Notes: a model not told the origin generated them from the sequence alone. Counted from the stretch's first letter, positions 1 to 6,551 are shown. The stretch: DNA of 8,950 nucleotides from Candidatus Woesebacteria bacterium (GCA_020052895.1 JAGVOE010000070.1:1-8950), one strand, 5' to 3'. Translations and numbers: made by a program.

Positions 1-76
1 GAAGGTCTAGTTTTTCGAGGATGTCGTTGATCCGCTTATTTAGGTCACTTAAGTTTATTTGAGTATCTGAAGACAT
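1..76 (-). CDS. 5' end of an unidentified protein (partial, runs off the left edge)
   Basis: An open frame starts with ATG at 76-74 on the minus strand and stays open to the window edge, giving 25 codons. The peptide is polar and looks helical, with Leu and Ile spaced as in a short coiled coil (LSDLNKRINDILEKL). This is too little to name a family. No Shine-Dalgarno sequence precedes the ATG. Instead, a TAAAAT box lies 5 nt upstream of it, the same spacing as seen at three other genes here, which supports this start with a leaderless mRNA. It diverges from the transporter operon that starts at 123. A real gene is likely but unproven, because only 76 nt are visible. Confidence 0.5.
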   Translation of the reverse strand, partial: MSSDTQINLSDLNKRINDILEKLDL

Positions 77-81
77 AGGGT

Positions 82-87
82 ATTTTA
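82..87 (-). promoter_or_regulatory. Putative -10 box for the left-edge minus-strand gene
   Basis: On the minus strand the hexamer reads TAAAAT, five of six matches to the TATAAT consensus, followed by 5 nt and then the ATG. Transcription would start at or next to the start codon. The TG of an extended -10 is not present, and no good -35 is seen 16-18 nt upstream. The call rests on the box and its position only. Confidence 0.35.
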
Positions 88-110
88 GCCTAATTTTGTA
101 ATAAGATTGA

Positions 111-117
111 GAGGTGA
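111..117 (+). promoter_or_regulatory. Strong ribosome binding site that sets the start of the membrane-fusion gene
   Basis: GAGGTGA is a perfect 7-nt complement to the 16S rRNA anti-Shine-Dalgarno sequence. It lies 5 nt before TTG at 123 but overlaps GTG at 114, so it can serve only the TTG. This makes TTG at 123 the preferred start over the longer GTG frame. Confidence 0.65.
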
Positions 118-122
118 GATAT

Positions 123-1142
123 TTGAAACGTTTTTGGTGGATTATTTTACTTGGCCTTTTGGTTGGTGGCGGTTGGCTGATGTGGCGAAGTAATGAGGTA
201 AGGGCTTTAAAGGATAAAAGCTATACCGTTAAGAGAACCGACCTGACCGAAGCCTTGTCGCTTTCCGGAGAGATTGATGCTCTGGAAAAAGCGGACTTAA
301 AATTTCAGACTTCCGGACTACTAGCTTGGGTGGGAGTGAAGGAAGGTGACCACGTCAAGAAGTACCAAGCAATAGCCTCTCTGGACAAACGCGAGCTGGC
401 CAATAGCCTAAACCAGTACATGAATTCCTTTTTAAAGGAACGTTGGGACTTTGAGCAAGGAGTGGATGACAATAAGGACTGGCAAACAAATGGCATGTCA
501 GACGCAGCCAGAGACACCATTAAGCGAACTCTAGACAAAAATCAGTTTGATCTCAATAACTCAGTCCTGGCTTACGAAGCCAAAAATCTGGCCTTGAAAT
601 TTGCTACTTTGACTACTCCCTTTGAAGGCATCATCACTCACCTGGATGTCCCCCAGCCTGGTACAAACGTGACCCCGGCCGGGGCGGTGTTTAGTGTGGT
701 GAATCCTCAAACACTTTTTTTCTCGGCGACAGCTGACCAAACTGAAGTTACCTCCTTTTCCTCGGGTATGAAAGGGGAAATAACTCTGGACTCATTTCCG
801 GAACAAACTTTTGTAGCAACGATTGACCGAGTTGGTTTTGTACCTAAAGAGGGAGAATCGGGCACCGTTTATCAGCTAAGTATCAGCTTTGACCCTGGGA
901 CGATTCTGGAAAAAATAAAGATGGGTATGACTGGAGATGCCAGCTTCACTTTTAAGGAGTTAAAGAATATTTTGGCTATACCGGAAGCATATATTAAAAA
1001 GGAGAAGGATAAATACTTTGTTTCCAAAATGGTGAACGGCCAGCTAGAGCAAGTGGAGGTGGTACAAGGTGAGATTATCGAGGGAATGGTAGAAATAAAG
1101 GAAGGGCTAAATGAAAACGACGTCATCTATAATCAGCCTTAA
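123..1142 (+). CDS. HlyD/MacA-family membrane-fusion protein of an ABC transporter
   Basis: This is the adaptor subunit of a MacAB/YknXYZ-type transporter. It is anchored in the membrane and lies mostly outside it. Starting at TTG 123 gives 339 residues; GTG at 114 would add three. A hydrophobic anchor (WWIILLGLLVGGGWLMW) occupies about residues 5-21. A beta strand and the first half of a lipoyl-like domain follow (about 45-95, with SGLLAWVGVKEGDHVKKYQ), then a short helical hairpin (about 95-165), the second lipoyl half (LTTPFEGIITHLDVPQPGT, about 163-182) and beta-barrel and membrane-proximal domains to the end. The hairpin is much shorter than in adaptors that reach TolC, which suits a cell without a classical outer membrane (inference). 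It overlaps the ATPase gene by 32 nt, so the two are surely co-transcribed. The family is clear; the substrate is unknown. Confidence 0.9.
   Translation: MKRFWWIILLGLLVGGGWLMWRSNEVRALKDKSYTVKRTDLTEALSLSGEIDALEKADLKFQTSGLLAWVGVKEGDHVKKYQAIASLDKRELANSLNQYMNSFLKERWDFEQGVDDNKDWQTNGMSDAARDTIKRTLDKNQFDLNNSVLAYEAKNLALKFATLTTPFEGIITHLDVPQPGTNVTPAGAVFSVVNPQTLFFSATADQTEVTSFSSGMKGEITLDSFPEQTFVATIDRVGFVPKEGESGTVYQLSISFDPGTILEKIKMGMTGDASFTFKELKNILAIPEAYIKKEKDKYFVSKMVNGQLEQVEVVQGEIIEGMVEIKEGLNENDVIYNQP
1100..1106 (+). promoter_or_regulatory. Ribosome binding site of the ABC ATPase inside the upstream gene
   Basis: The purine-rich GGAAGGG lies 4 nt before ATG 1111 and inside the 3' end of the membrane-fusion gene. 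It supports ATG 1111 as the start even though this makes a 32-nt overlap. Confidence 0.6.
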
Positions 1143-1809
1143 AAAAGTCAACAAAGAGTATCTACTCGGAGACGGCTCGATCTTCACCGCTCTGAAAGAT
1201 ATTAATCTGGAAATTCAGTCAGGAGAGTTCTCGGCCATTATCGGCCCGTCCGGATCCGGAAAGTCGACTCTGATGCACATGGTCGGACTCTTGGACAAAC
1301 CCAGTCGAGGAGAAATCATTGTGAACGGAAAGGATGTTTCCAAACTAGATGACAATCAGACCTCCACACTTCGAAACTCATATGTTGGATTTGTTTTTCA
1401 ACAGTTTAATTTATTAAACAAGCTAACTATCCTGGAAAATATTCTTTTACCTACTTTTTACAGTCGGAAGATACTGGATTTTGACCCCCTTGAGAGAGCG
1501 GATATGCTGATGGAAAAGTTTGGAATTATTTCCAAAAAAAATTCTTTTCCCAACCGGATTTCTGGTGGACAACAACAGAGAGTGGCTGTGGCTAGAGCGC
1601 TGGTCATGAAACCTCAACTAATACTGGCGGACGAGCCGACCGGCAATCTAGATCATAAAACCGGAAACGAAATCATTACTTTGTTTGAAGAACTGAATAA
1701 GGCTGAGGGCATTACCATTGTGATGGTGACTCATGAAATGGAAATTGCCGAAAGAACCAGACGCCAGATTCGAGTCTTGGATGGTGAAATAATCAGCGAT
1801 AAAAAATGA
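1111..1809 (+). CDS. ABC transporter ATPase, MacB/LolD/YknY type
   Basis: This is the cytoplasmic ATP-hydrolysing subunit of the exporter. At 232 residues it is full length for the LolD/YknY group and all motifs are intact: Walker A GPSGSGKST (45-53), Q-loop Q97 in FVFQQFNLL, signature ISGGQQQR (150-157), Walker B LILADEP (170-176), D-loop GNLD (178-181) and switch His208 in VMVTHEM. The signature begins with Ile instead of the usual Leu, which is a mild variant. The D-loop and the FNLL sequence after the Q-loop are typical of ATPases paired with FtsX-fold permeases, and such a permease follows directly. The stop TGA at 1807-1809 overlaps the permease start in an ATGA arrangement, pointing to translational coupling. 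Confidence 0.96.
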   Translation: MKTTSSIISLKKVNKEYLLGDGSIFTALKDINLEIQSGEFSAIIGPSGSGKSTLMHMVGLLDKPSRGEIIVNGKDVSKLDDNQTSTLRNSYVGFVFQQFNLLNKLTILENILLPTFYSRKILDFDPLERADMLMEKFGIISKKNSFPNRISGGQQQRVAVARALVMKPQLILADEPTGNLDHKTGNEIITLFEELNKAEGITIVMVTHEMEIAERTRRQIRVLDGEIISDKK

Positions 1810-3005
1810 TGAAATTAAGTAATATCTATCAGCTCGTGGTCTCGGCATTTGCGGACTTTAAACGAGATAAGGTCCGAACTGGCTTAACTTCCTTGGGCAT
1901 TATGATTGGGGTTTTGTCGGTGGTACTTTTGATTGCCCTGGGACTGGGTTTAAAAAATTATATCGAAGACCAGTTTGAAAGTCTGGGAGCCAACCTGGTG
2001 ATGGTGTTGCCTGGCTCTGGCTTTTCGGGAGGCAATGGACCGGCCGGACTGGCTGGAGGAGCCGAGTTTGACGAGAAAGATGTTCGGACTCTACAAAAGT
2101 TATCGAATATAAAATATACCGTCCCGATCTATATTCACTCTTCCTTAATCTCTACAGCCGATACTGAGAAGACAGGAAATATTATGGGGGCTAATGAAGA
2201 TATTTTTTCACTCATTAATATCAAACTGCAAACCGGAGAAATCTGGACTAAAGCTGATGTCGACAAAAAAACCAAAGTAGTAGTTTTGGGTCATACCATA
2301 GCCTCGGACTTGTACGGCAATGCCAACGATGCTCTGGGAAAAACTATTAGAGTGGGAGGACTCAGAGTGAAAGTCATCGGGGTAGCTAAAAAAATGGGCA
2401 ACCAGGAAAGAGATGGGGCCGCCTTTATACCCTATACCACCACCTTTGGTTCACTCAATCCTAAGAAAACTTTTTTTGCCATTTATCTAGGCGTCGCTAG
2501 CCAAGAATCGGTCTCTGGAGTGAAAGACGAAGTAGAAAAAACATTGTTAAAACGATACGAAAAAGATAAATTCTCGGTGACGGAGCAGGCAGAGATTTTG
2601 TCTTCAATTAATCAAATTTTTGCCATTATAAATCTGGTCTTGATCGCCATTGGTTCGATCTCACTCATTGTGGGAGGGATTGGTATTATGAATATCATGT
2701 ACGCAACGGTGACCGAGAGAACCGGAGAGGTGGGTATTCGGCGAGCCATGGGGGCGACCAAAAGAGATATTTTGCTCCAGTTTTTGACCGAATCAACCAT
2801 GCTTTCTTTGTTTGGAGGAATAGTGGGACTAGTTTTGGCCTCAATTATTGTCAGTATCGCTAGACACTGGTTTCCCATGGCCATCAATCTTTTTGCCGTG
2901 ATACTGGCGATCGGCGTTTCCAGCGGTATTGGTATTTTCTTCGGAGTGTTTCCGGCCAAGAAGGCGGCGGATCTCTCCCCCATGGAAGCAATTCGATACG
3001 AGTAA
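1806..3005 (+). CDS. MacB/FtsX-family ABC transporter permease
   Basis: This is the membrane subunit of the exporter, 399 residues, the usual size for a permease without a fused ATPase. TM1 lies at about 25-50. A large extracytoplasmic MacB-type domain (about 52-265) follows, with a Gly-rich loop at 70-85. TM2 (270-300), TM3 (328-352) and TM4 (358-382) follow. EVGIRRAMGATKRDIL (308-323) is the cytoplasmic coupling helix and FPAKKAADLSPMEAIRYE (382-399) the standard family C-terminus. The start may be ATG 1806 or the adjacent ATG 1809; both overlap the ATPase stop. MacB-type permeases work mechanically on substrates outside the membrane instead of moving them through a wide pore. The substrate cannot be told. 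A decayed second copy of this protein's C-terminus lies at 3679-3789. Confidence 0.95.
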   Translation: MMKLSNIYQLVVSAFADFKRDKVRTGLTSLGIMIGVLSVVLLIALGLGLKNYIEDQFESLGANLVMVLPGSGFSGGNGPAGLAGGAEFDEKDVRTLQKLSNIKYTVPIYIHSSLISTADTEKTGNIMGANEDIFSLINIKLQTGEIWTKADVDKKTKVVVLGHTIASDLYGNANDALGKTIRVGGLRVKVIGVAKKMGNQERDGAAFIPYTTTFGSLNPKKTFFAIYLGVASQESVSGVKDEVEKTLLKRYEKDKFSVTEQAEILSSINQIFAIINLVLIAIGSISLIVGGIGIMNIMYATVTERTGEVGIRRAMGATKRDILLQFLTESTMLSLFGGIVGLVLASIIVSIARHWFPMAINLFAVILAIGVSSGIGIFFGVFPAKKAADLSPMEAIRYE

Positions 3006-3011
3006 TATCTT

Positions 3012-3039
3012 AGCCGGAGGCGACGATTCTCGAACTCAT
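3012..3039 (-). other. Possible remnant of a tRNA-Ser 3' end (T-arm and acceptor strand)
   Basis: Read on the minus strand, this stretch can be laid out as a T-stem ATGAG, a 7-nt loop TTCGAGA with T54, T55, C56, G57 and A58 in place, a second T-stem strand ATCGT, then CGCCTCC and G. CGCCTCC followed by G73 is a common tRNA-Ser acceptor end. Four of the five T-stem pairs form (one is a wobble), but the key G53-C61 pair is broken by A61, CCA is absent, and no matching 5' half, D-arm or anticodon stem is found upstream. It is not a working tRNA. It may be a decayed fragment or a chance match. Confidence 0.2.
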
Positions 3040-3087
3040 AGTCAATGTATCTAAAGGTTTTAGCACGAAAAAATCAAGTTGTAGGAG

Positions 3088-3621
3088 TTAATTTTCACCG
3101 CTTTCTTTATTCTCAGAAGACTCTTCCTGTTCTTTTGGTTCTGGGGTTTCCTTTGGCTCTGGAGCCTCTACGTCTTCTACATCCTCTCCAACCTCGTCTT
3201 CGTCGTCAATCTTCTGAGAAGAGGTAGTAATTTTATCCAAAACTTCCTTCTTTTCGCTTTCGTCCGCTATATTTTGAGCGTTAGCATTTGCTCGAACTAC
3301 GATTTCTTTGGCTGTGACTTTTGTGGCATCAGAAGCCTCTTGCGTTTTTTTTAATTTTTCTAATTGTTGAGTTTTTTCCAGCTCGGCGATTTGAAGCTTA
3401 AGGGCTTCGATCTCAGTAATTCTATTTTCCAAAAGAGTAGCCTGAACGGCGGCCTTATTCTCTGGAGCGGCAAAAGCTAACGTAGCCGCTTCAATGGCTT
3501 TTTTAATAGGATATAGAGGGCTGAGATTGGTAGTGGCCGGAGAAGCTGCAACAATCCCCGTTCCAGTTAAAAACGTTAAGGATAATAAAGTAATGACGAT
3601 TGATCTGACTGTTTTATTCAT
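3088..3621 (-). CDS. Secreted DUF5667-like protein with acidic C-terminal tail
   Basis: The protein has 177 residues. Residues 1-27 form a clear signal peptide (MNKTVRS, a hydrophobic core, then VAASPA as a likely cleavage region). The segment LSPLYPIKKAIEAATLAF (33-50) matches the hallmark of DUF5667, which usually reads as LYPLKRALE followed by a helix with Pro and Ala. A long Lys/Glu/Ala-rich helix covers about 53-130. The last ~40 residues (139-177) are mostly Glu, Asp, Pro and Lys with repeated PEPKE and are surely disordered. AAAGGGGAA just upstream of ATG 3621 is a usable ribosome binding site. The gene points toward the transporter operon and ends 82 nt from it with no visible terminator. 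The role of DUF5667 proteins is not established; an extracytoplasmic or cell-surface role is inferred from the signal peptide. Confidence 0.8.
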   Translation of the reverse strand: MNKTVRSIVITLLSLTFLTGTGIVAASPATTNLSPLYPIKKAIEAATLAFAAPENKAAVQATLLENRITEIEALKLQIAELEKTQQLEKLKKTQEASDATKVTAKEIVVRANANAQNIADESEKKEVLDKITTSSQKIDDEDEVGEDVEDVEAPEPKETPEPKEQEESSENKESGEN

Positions 3622-3678
3622 AACATTCCCCTTTGTTGATTGATGACTACCTTCTTAGCTTATCACTTTTTATTGTTA

Positions 3679-3789
3679 CTAGCCAGACCTTTGGCGAGGG
3701 TGATGTTCGCAATCGGCATATTCTTTGGGGTGTTCCCGGCCAAAAAAGTTGCAGACCTCTCCTCCATGGAGGCAATTCGCTACGAGTAA
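3679..3789 (+). pseudogene. Remnant of a second MacB/FtsX permease (C-terminus only)
   Basis: The frame ending at TAA 3787-3789 reads GIFFGVFPAKKVADLSSM followed by EAIRYE and stop. It matches the last 24 residues of the permease at 1806-3005 at 22 positions (Ala to Val and Pro to Ser differ). Over the final 75 nt I count 14 mismatches, 11 of them synonymous third-position changes. Upstream, VMFAIG aligns with VILAIG of TM4, but six residues (VSSGIG) are missing in frame, and homology fades before about 3679. The rest of the protein is absent; the bases further upstream are the 5' region of the DUF5667-like gene. An ATG at 3643 would allow a 48-residue peptide, but a permease tail alone could not work. 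The synonymous pattern means this was a diverged functional paralogue before it was lost, not a fresh duplication. Confidence 0.8.
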
Positions 3790-3790
3790 G

Positions 3791-3799
3791 TGATACGAT
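3791..3799 (+). promoter_or_regulatory. Putative extended -10 promoter of the glycosidase-domain gene
   Basis: TG-A-TACGAT is an extended -10 element whose hexamer matches TATAAT at four of six positions. It ends 5 nt before ATG 3805. No Shine-Dalgarno sequence precedes this gene, so the mRNA may begin at the start codon. No good -35 is seen. The element lies directly after the stop of the permease remnant. Confidence 0.35.
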
Positions 3800-3804
3800 A
3801 AATA

Positions 3805-5019
3805 ATGGTGGATAAACCCGTTATTGTTTTGGCTAAAAAGATTTTGGGTCAGAGATTTTTAATTTTAATGATTGTATTTTTTGTAACTGTTCCTGTTTTG
3901 GGCTGGTGGCTATGGACTAGTCAAAAACAAGTACAAAGGATAAATAGGGAACAGGCTGAATTAAAAGTTGAGATGGAGAAAAAAACTACTGAAATAACCA
4001 AGAATCTTCAATACGAAATAGATAAACTTAATAATGAGGACCTACGGAAAACTAATAAAGAAGTAAGACAAGAAATTGAGAAACTAAAAAGTGCCTATAA
4101 AAATACTCTTGAGATCTACAAACTACTTTTGGGAATTAGAGAACAATCTAATAAAATCACCCAACTAGATAGTAGCTTTGCTAGCATCTTGGACGCATTG
4201 AGAAATGATAATTTGGAACTAGTTAGTACCCTTAGTGCCAAGATAAAGGTGGAAATAGATAAGGAAACTGCTCGTTTGGCAACAACTATAAAAATTCCCG
4301 AAAACGTGATTGCCAAAAATGAAGCTCCTGGTTCTGGGTATAGTAGACAAAAAGTAACTGTGGGAAATAATTCGTACTTGGTAGATATTATTGCAGGGGA
4401 CTTAGGTAGTACAAAGGTAGTTGTAGATACTGCCTCGGACTCTACCTGTACCAATGATTGTCCGGTATTACCACTAGCTACCTATGTTTCCCGAAGTGGG
4501 GCTTATGCCGGAATTAACGGGACTTACTTTTGCCCAGAAATTTACCCCGACTGTGCCTCTAAGAAAAATACATTTGACGTTTTAGTAATGAACAAAAATA
4601 AAGTCTATTTTAATTCTGATAATAATGTTTATAGTACCGTGCCAGTGGTAGTATTTTCTGGATCCTCGGCTAGATTTATAAGAGAATCTAAAGACTGGGG
4701 AAGAGATACTGGTGTTGATAGTGTAATTGCCAATAGACCGCTGTTGGTTTTGGATGGCAACGCAAGTTTTAGTGGAACTGGAGAACCTAAGGAAGGTGCC
4801 AGAGGAAATAGGAGCTTTTTGGGTAGCTCTGGAAGTATTGTCTATATAGGAATTGTTCATGGCGCCACGGTGGCAGAGTCTGCCACAGTACTACAGTCTA
4901 TGGGAATTAAAAACGCCATTAACTTGGATAGTGGTGGATCAACCGCTTTGTGGAGCGGGGAGTATAAAGCGGGACCGGGAAGGAATTTGCCAAATGCGGT
5001 TTTGTTTGTAAAGAAATAG
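3805..5019 (+). CDS. Membrane-anchored coiled-coil protein with phosphodiester glycosidase (NAGPA/DUF2233) domain
   Basis: The protein has 404 residues. The N-terminus is cytoplasmic, with one membrane helix at about 18-37 (FLILMIVFFVTVPVLGWWLW). A Lys/Glu-rich coiled coil follows at about 40-160, then a globular domain at about 185-404. The domain carries the marks of the family of the human uncovering enzyme NAGPA: NGTYF (238-242), a Gly/Arg-rich stretch GARGNRSF (331-338) and the strong C-terminal motif NLDSGGSTALW (373-383). Four Cys (215, 219, 243, 250) cluster around the NGTYF motif and could form disulfides outside the cell. Bacterial members are linked to cutting sugar-phosphodiester bonds in surface polymers; that activity here is inference. 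The coiled coil would hold the domain away from the membrane. The coiled-coil part is richer in A and T than its neighbours, mostly from Lys, Glu, Asn and Ile codons. GTG 3808 is a less likely alternative start. Confidence 0.88.
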   Translation: MVDKPVIVLAKKILGQRFLILMIVFFVTVPVLGWWLWTSQKQVQRINREQAELKVEMEKKTTEITKNLQYEIDKLNNEDLRKTNKEVRQEIEKLKSAYKNTLEIYKLLLGIREQSNKITQLDSSFASILDALRNDNLELVSTLSAKIKVEIDKETARLATTIKIPENVIAKNEAPGSGYSRQKVTVGNNSYLVDIIAGDLGSTKVVVDTASDSTCTNDCPVLPLATYVSRSGAYAGINGTYFCPEIYPDCASKKNTFDVLVMNKNKVYFNSDNNVYSTVPVVVFSGSSARFIRESKDWGRDTGVDSVIANRPLLVLDGNASFSGTGEPKEGARGNRSFLGSSGSIVYIGIVHGATVAESATVLQSMGIKNAINLDSGGSTALWSGEYKAGPGRNLPNAVLFVKK

Positions 5020-5028
5020 GTTTGGTTG

Positions 5029-5037
5029 TGGTATATT
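5029..5037 (+). promoter_or_regulatory. Putative extended -10 promoter of the HD-domain gene
   Basis: TG-G-TATATT is an extended -10 with five of six matches in the hexamer. It ends 6 nt before ATG 5044, and no Shine-Dalgarno sequence lies between. This favours ATG 5044 over the upstream in-frame TTG at 5026, which would lie inside the promoter. Confidence 0.5.
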
Positions 5038-5043
5038 ACCGGT

Positions 5044-5724
5044 ATGGAAAAAATAACCTTAAGGAATCCTGAAAATCAGGAAGCAGCAATGGAGAGCGTG
5101 AGATTGATTCAGAGGGAAATTGAGAAGATTGTTTCTGTTGATATCAAAGAATTTACCTATCAAGCCTTTGCGGAAGTTGATGAACACTTTTGGACTGCCC
5201 CAGCCAGCTCATCCGGAAAGTATCACCCGCCGGAAGATAATGGAGAGGGAGGCCTCGTCCGCCATGTGGTAAAAGGAGTGGTAGTAGTAGAGCAGTTCGG
5301 ACGGAGAGCGAAGTTTACACCCAGAGAAATAGATATGGGAATTAGTGCTTTTTTGCTTCATGATACCTGTAAAAATGGAGTGGTGTGGACATCATCCAAT
5401 ACAGATTACACCCATGGATTGATCGCCGCCAAATGGTTGGAAAAATTTGATTTGGCTGACGCTATGGCTAAAGAGCAAATATTAAGTGCAGTCCGCTACC
5501 ACATGGCTCCGTGGTGCTATGCTGTGAGTCCGTATGAAGAACGATCTTACACCAAGCAAGAAATGAATCAGAACTTGGATGAACTGACTCGAGCCATGTA
5601 CCCCACCAGGGTCGAACAAGCCGTTAGAGAAGCAGACTATTGGTCGTCCAGAAGTTCGATGTCTTTTTTCCCAGGAGTGGCCGTGGAGATCCGTCATGAC
5701 GGACCGGTGGAGCTAGAGAACTAG
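5044..5724 (+). CDS. HD-domain metal-dependent phosphohydrolase
   Basis: The protein has 226 residues counted from ATG 5044. The HD superfamily pattern is complete: His74 in GGLVRHVVKG, His106-Asp107 in FLLHDTCKNG, His124 in DYTHGLIAAKWL, His153 in AVRYHMAPW, and a late Asp198 in READYWSSRS. These residues would bind one or two metal ions and cut a phosphate ester. The approach YHPPEDNGEGGLVRH resembles the entry to HD domains of the YhaM/HDIG kind. No second domain is visible, so it is a stand-alone HD protein; its substrate (nucleotide, RNA end or cyclic nucleotide) cannot be read from the sequence. No terminator follows: its TAG shares the palindrome CTAG with the stop of the convergent nfo gene. 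Confidence 0.85.
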   Translation: MEKITLRNPENQEAAMESVRLIQREIEKIVSVDIKEFTYQAFAEVDEHFWTAPASSSGKYHPPEDNGEGGLVRHVVKGVVVVEQFGRRAKFTPREIDMGISAFLLHDTCKNGVVWTSSNTDYTHGLIAAKWLEKFDLADAMAKEQILSAVRYHMAPWCYAVSPYEERSYTKQEMNQNLDELTRAMYPTRVEQAVREADYWSSRSSMSFFPGVAVEIRHDGPVELEN

Positions 5725-6551
5725 AGAGTTTTGGCTATAGAGATATTGGCGGCATCCGGACCGGACTTGTTAAGTCCAGGCGTCTCAAGAATAAGAGGAA
5801 GATGATAGAGAGCGGGCTGGTTGACGAAATTTTTTAGGCCCTCAAGACCAATTTTACCCTTACCAAGATCGGCATGAAGATCGCGATGAGAATCTAAGTC
5901 AGAGCCGCTGTCATTAAGATGAAGACAGACTAATTTACTAAGTAAATGGAGGTCTTTTAAGTCTTTAACTAGGTTTTTGACCACTTCTTCCTGTCTCAAA
6001 TCGATACCGGCAGCAAATAAGTGAGCTGTATCGAGACAAACTTTTAGCCGAGGATTGTTTACCTTTTTGAGAAGGTATGAAAGCTCAGAAAGAGAGCCAA
6101 TCTTACCATTTTGACCGGCGGCATTTTCCAGAATCAGATCACAGTCTTGGGTCTCGGATAAAATTTCCCGGATGACGGTGACTAGCTGTTCCTTGACCGA
6201 ATCAAAGCCGTTACCTAAGTGAGAGCCGATGTGAATAATGACGCCGGAAGAGTCAATTTGAGCGCCGTTTCTAAGATCCATGACCAAAGAGTTGATGGAT
6301 TTCTCGAGTAGCTCAGGCTTGATAGAAGCCAGATTGATCAAGTAAAGAGCGTGAATAAAAACTGGTCCAAGATGGTGGGCTTGCTGTTGGTTTAAAAATA
6401 ATTTTACCTCGTCTTCAGGAAAGGCATGCCGAGACCATAGTCTGGGAGAGCCGGCAAAGATCTGGAGACAGTTACCTTTGATGGCCAGAGTATTGTCTAT
6501 GGCGTGGTGTAGGCCACCGGCAATAGAAACGTGGCCGCCAACAAATCTCAT
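5721..6551 (-). CDS. nfo: Endonuclease IV (AP endonuclease)
   Basis: Cuts DNA 5' to abasic sites in base-excision repair, using three zinc ions. At 276 residues it is full length (E. coli Nfo has 285). The family landmarks come in order: HVSIAGG (7-13), HALYLINLAS (67-76), HIGSH (107-111), LENAAGQ (141-147), CLDTAHLFAAG (172-182), HLNDS (211-215), RDLHADLGKGKIG (223-235) and LILETPG (253-259). By alignment to E. coli Nfo, the zinc ligands are His67, His107, Glu142, Asp174, His177, His211, Asp224, His226 and Glu256, and all nine are present, so it should be active. It is the second gene of a pair: its ATG overlaps the TGA of the cyclophilin gene in an ATGA junction, and AGGA about 8 nt upstream may assist. 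It converges on the HD gene with overlapping stop codons. Confidence 0.97.
   Translation of the reverse strand: MRFVGGHVSIAGGLHHAIDNTLAIKGNCLQIFAGSPRLWSRHAFPEDEVKLFLNQQQAHHLGPVFIHALYLINLASIKPELLEKSINSLVMDLRNGAQIDSSGVIIHIGSHLGNGFDSVKEQLVTVIREILSETQDCDLILENAAGQNGKIGSLSELSYLLKKVNNPRLKVCLDTAHLFAAGIDLRQEEVVKNLVKDLKDLHLLSKLVCLHLNDSGSDLDSHRDLHADLGKGKIGLEGLKNFVNQPALYHLPLILETPGLNKSGPDAANISIAKTL

Noticed and set aside
114..122. GTG at 114 as start of the membrane-fusion gene.
   Set aside because: The strong ribosome binding site at 111-117 overlaps this GTG and is spaced correctly only for TTG at 123.
2612..2983. A 123-codon minus-strand open frame inside the permease gene.
   Set aside because: It lies opposite the conserved C-terminal half of the permease, has a Pro/Ile-rich mirror composition typical of antisense frames, and has no start signal or family motif.
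3064..3080. A GTGCTAA stretch on the minus strand that resembles a tRNA-Ser(GCU) anticodon loop, near the tRNA-like T-arm.
   Set aside because: The flanking bases do not pair as an anticodon stem, and no D-arm or 5' acceptor strand is present at the right distance, so it cannot extend the tRNA-like fragment.
3633..3815. A 60-codon plus-strand frame between the DUF5667-like gene and the glycosidase gene.
   Set aside because: It is in a different frame from the permease remnant and its peptide matches nothing. The biologically meaningful frame here is the one ending at 3789.
4870..4886. A perfect hairpin GTGGCAG-AGT-CTGCCAC.
   Set aside because: It lies in the middle of the conserved glycosidase domain with no T-run on either side, and is best explained by coding sequence.
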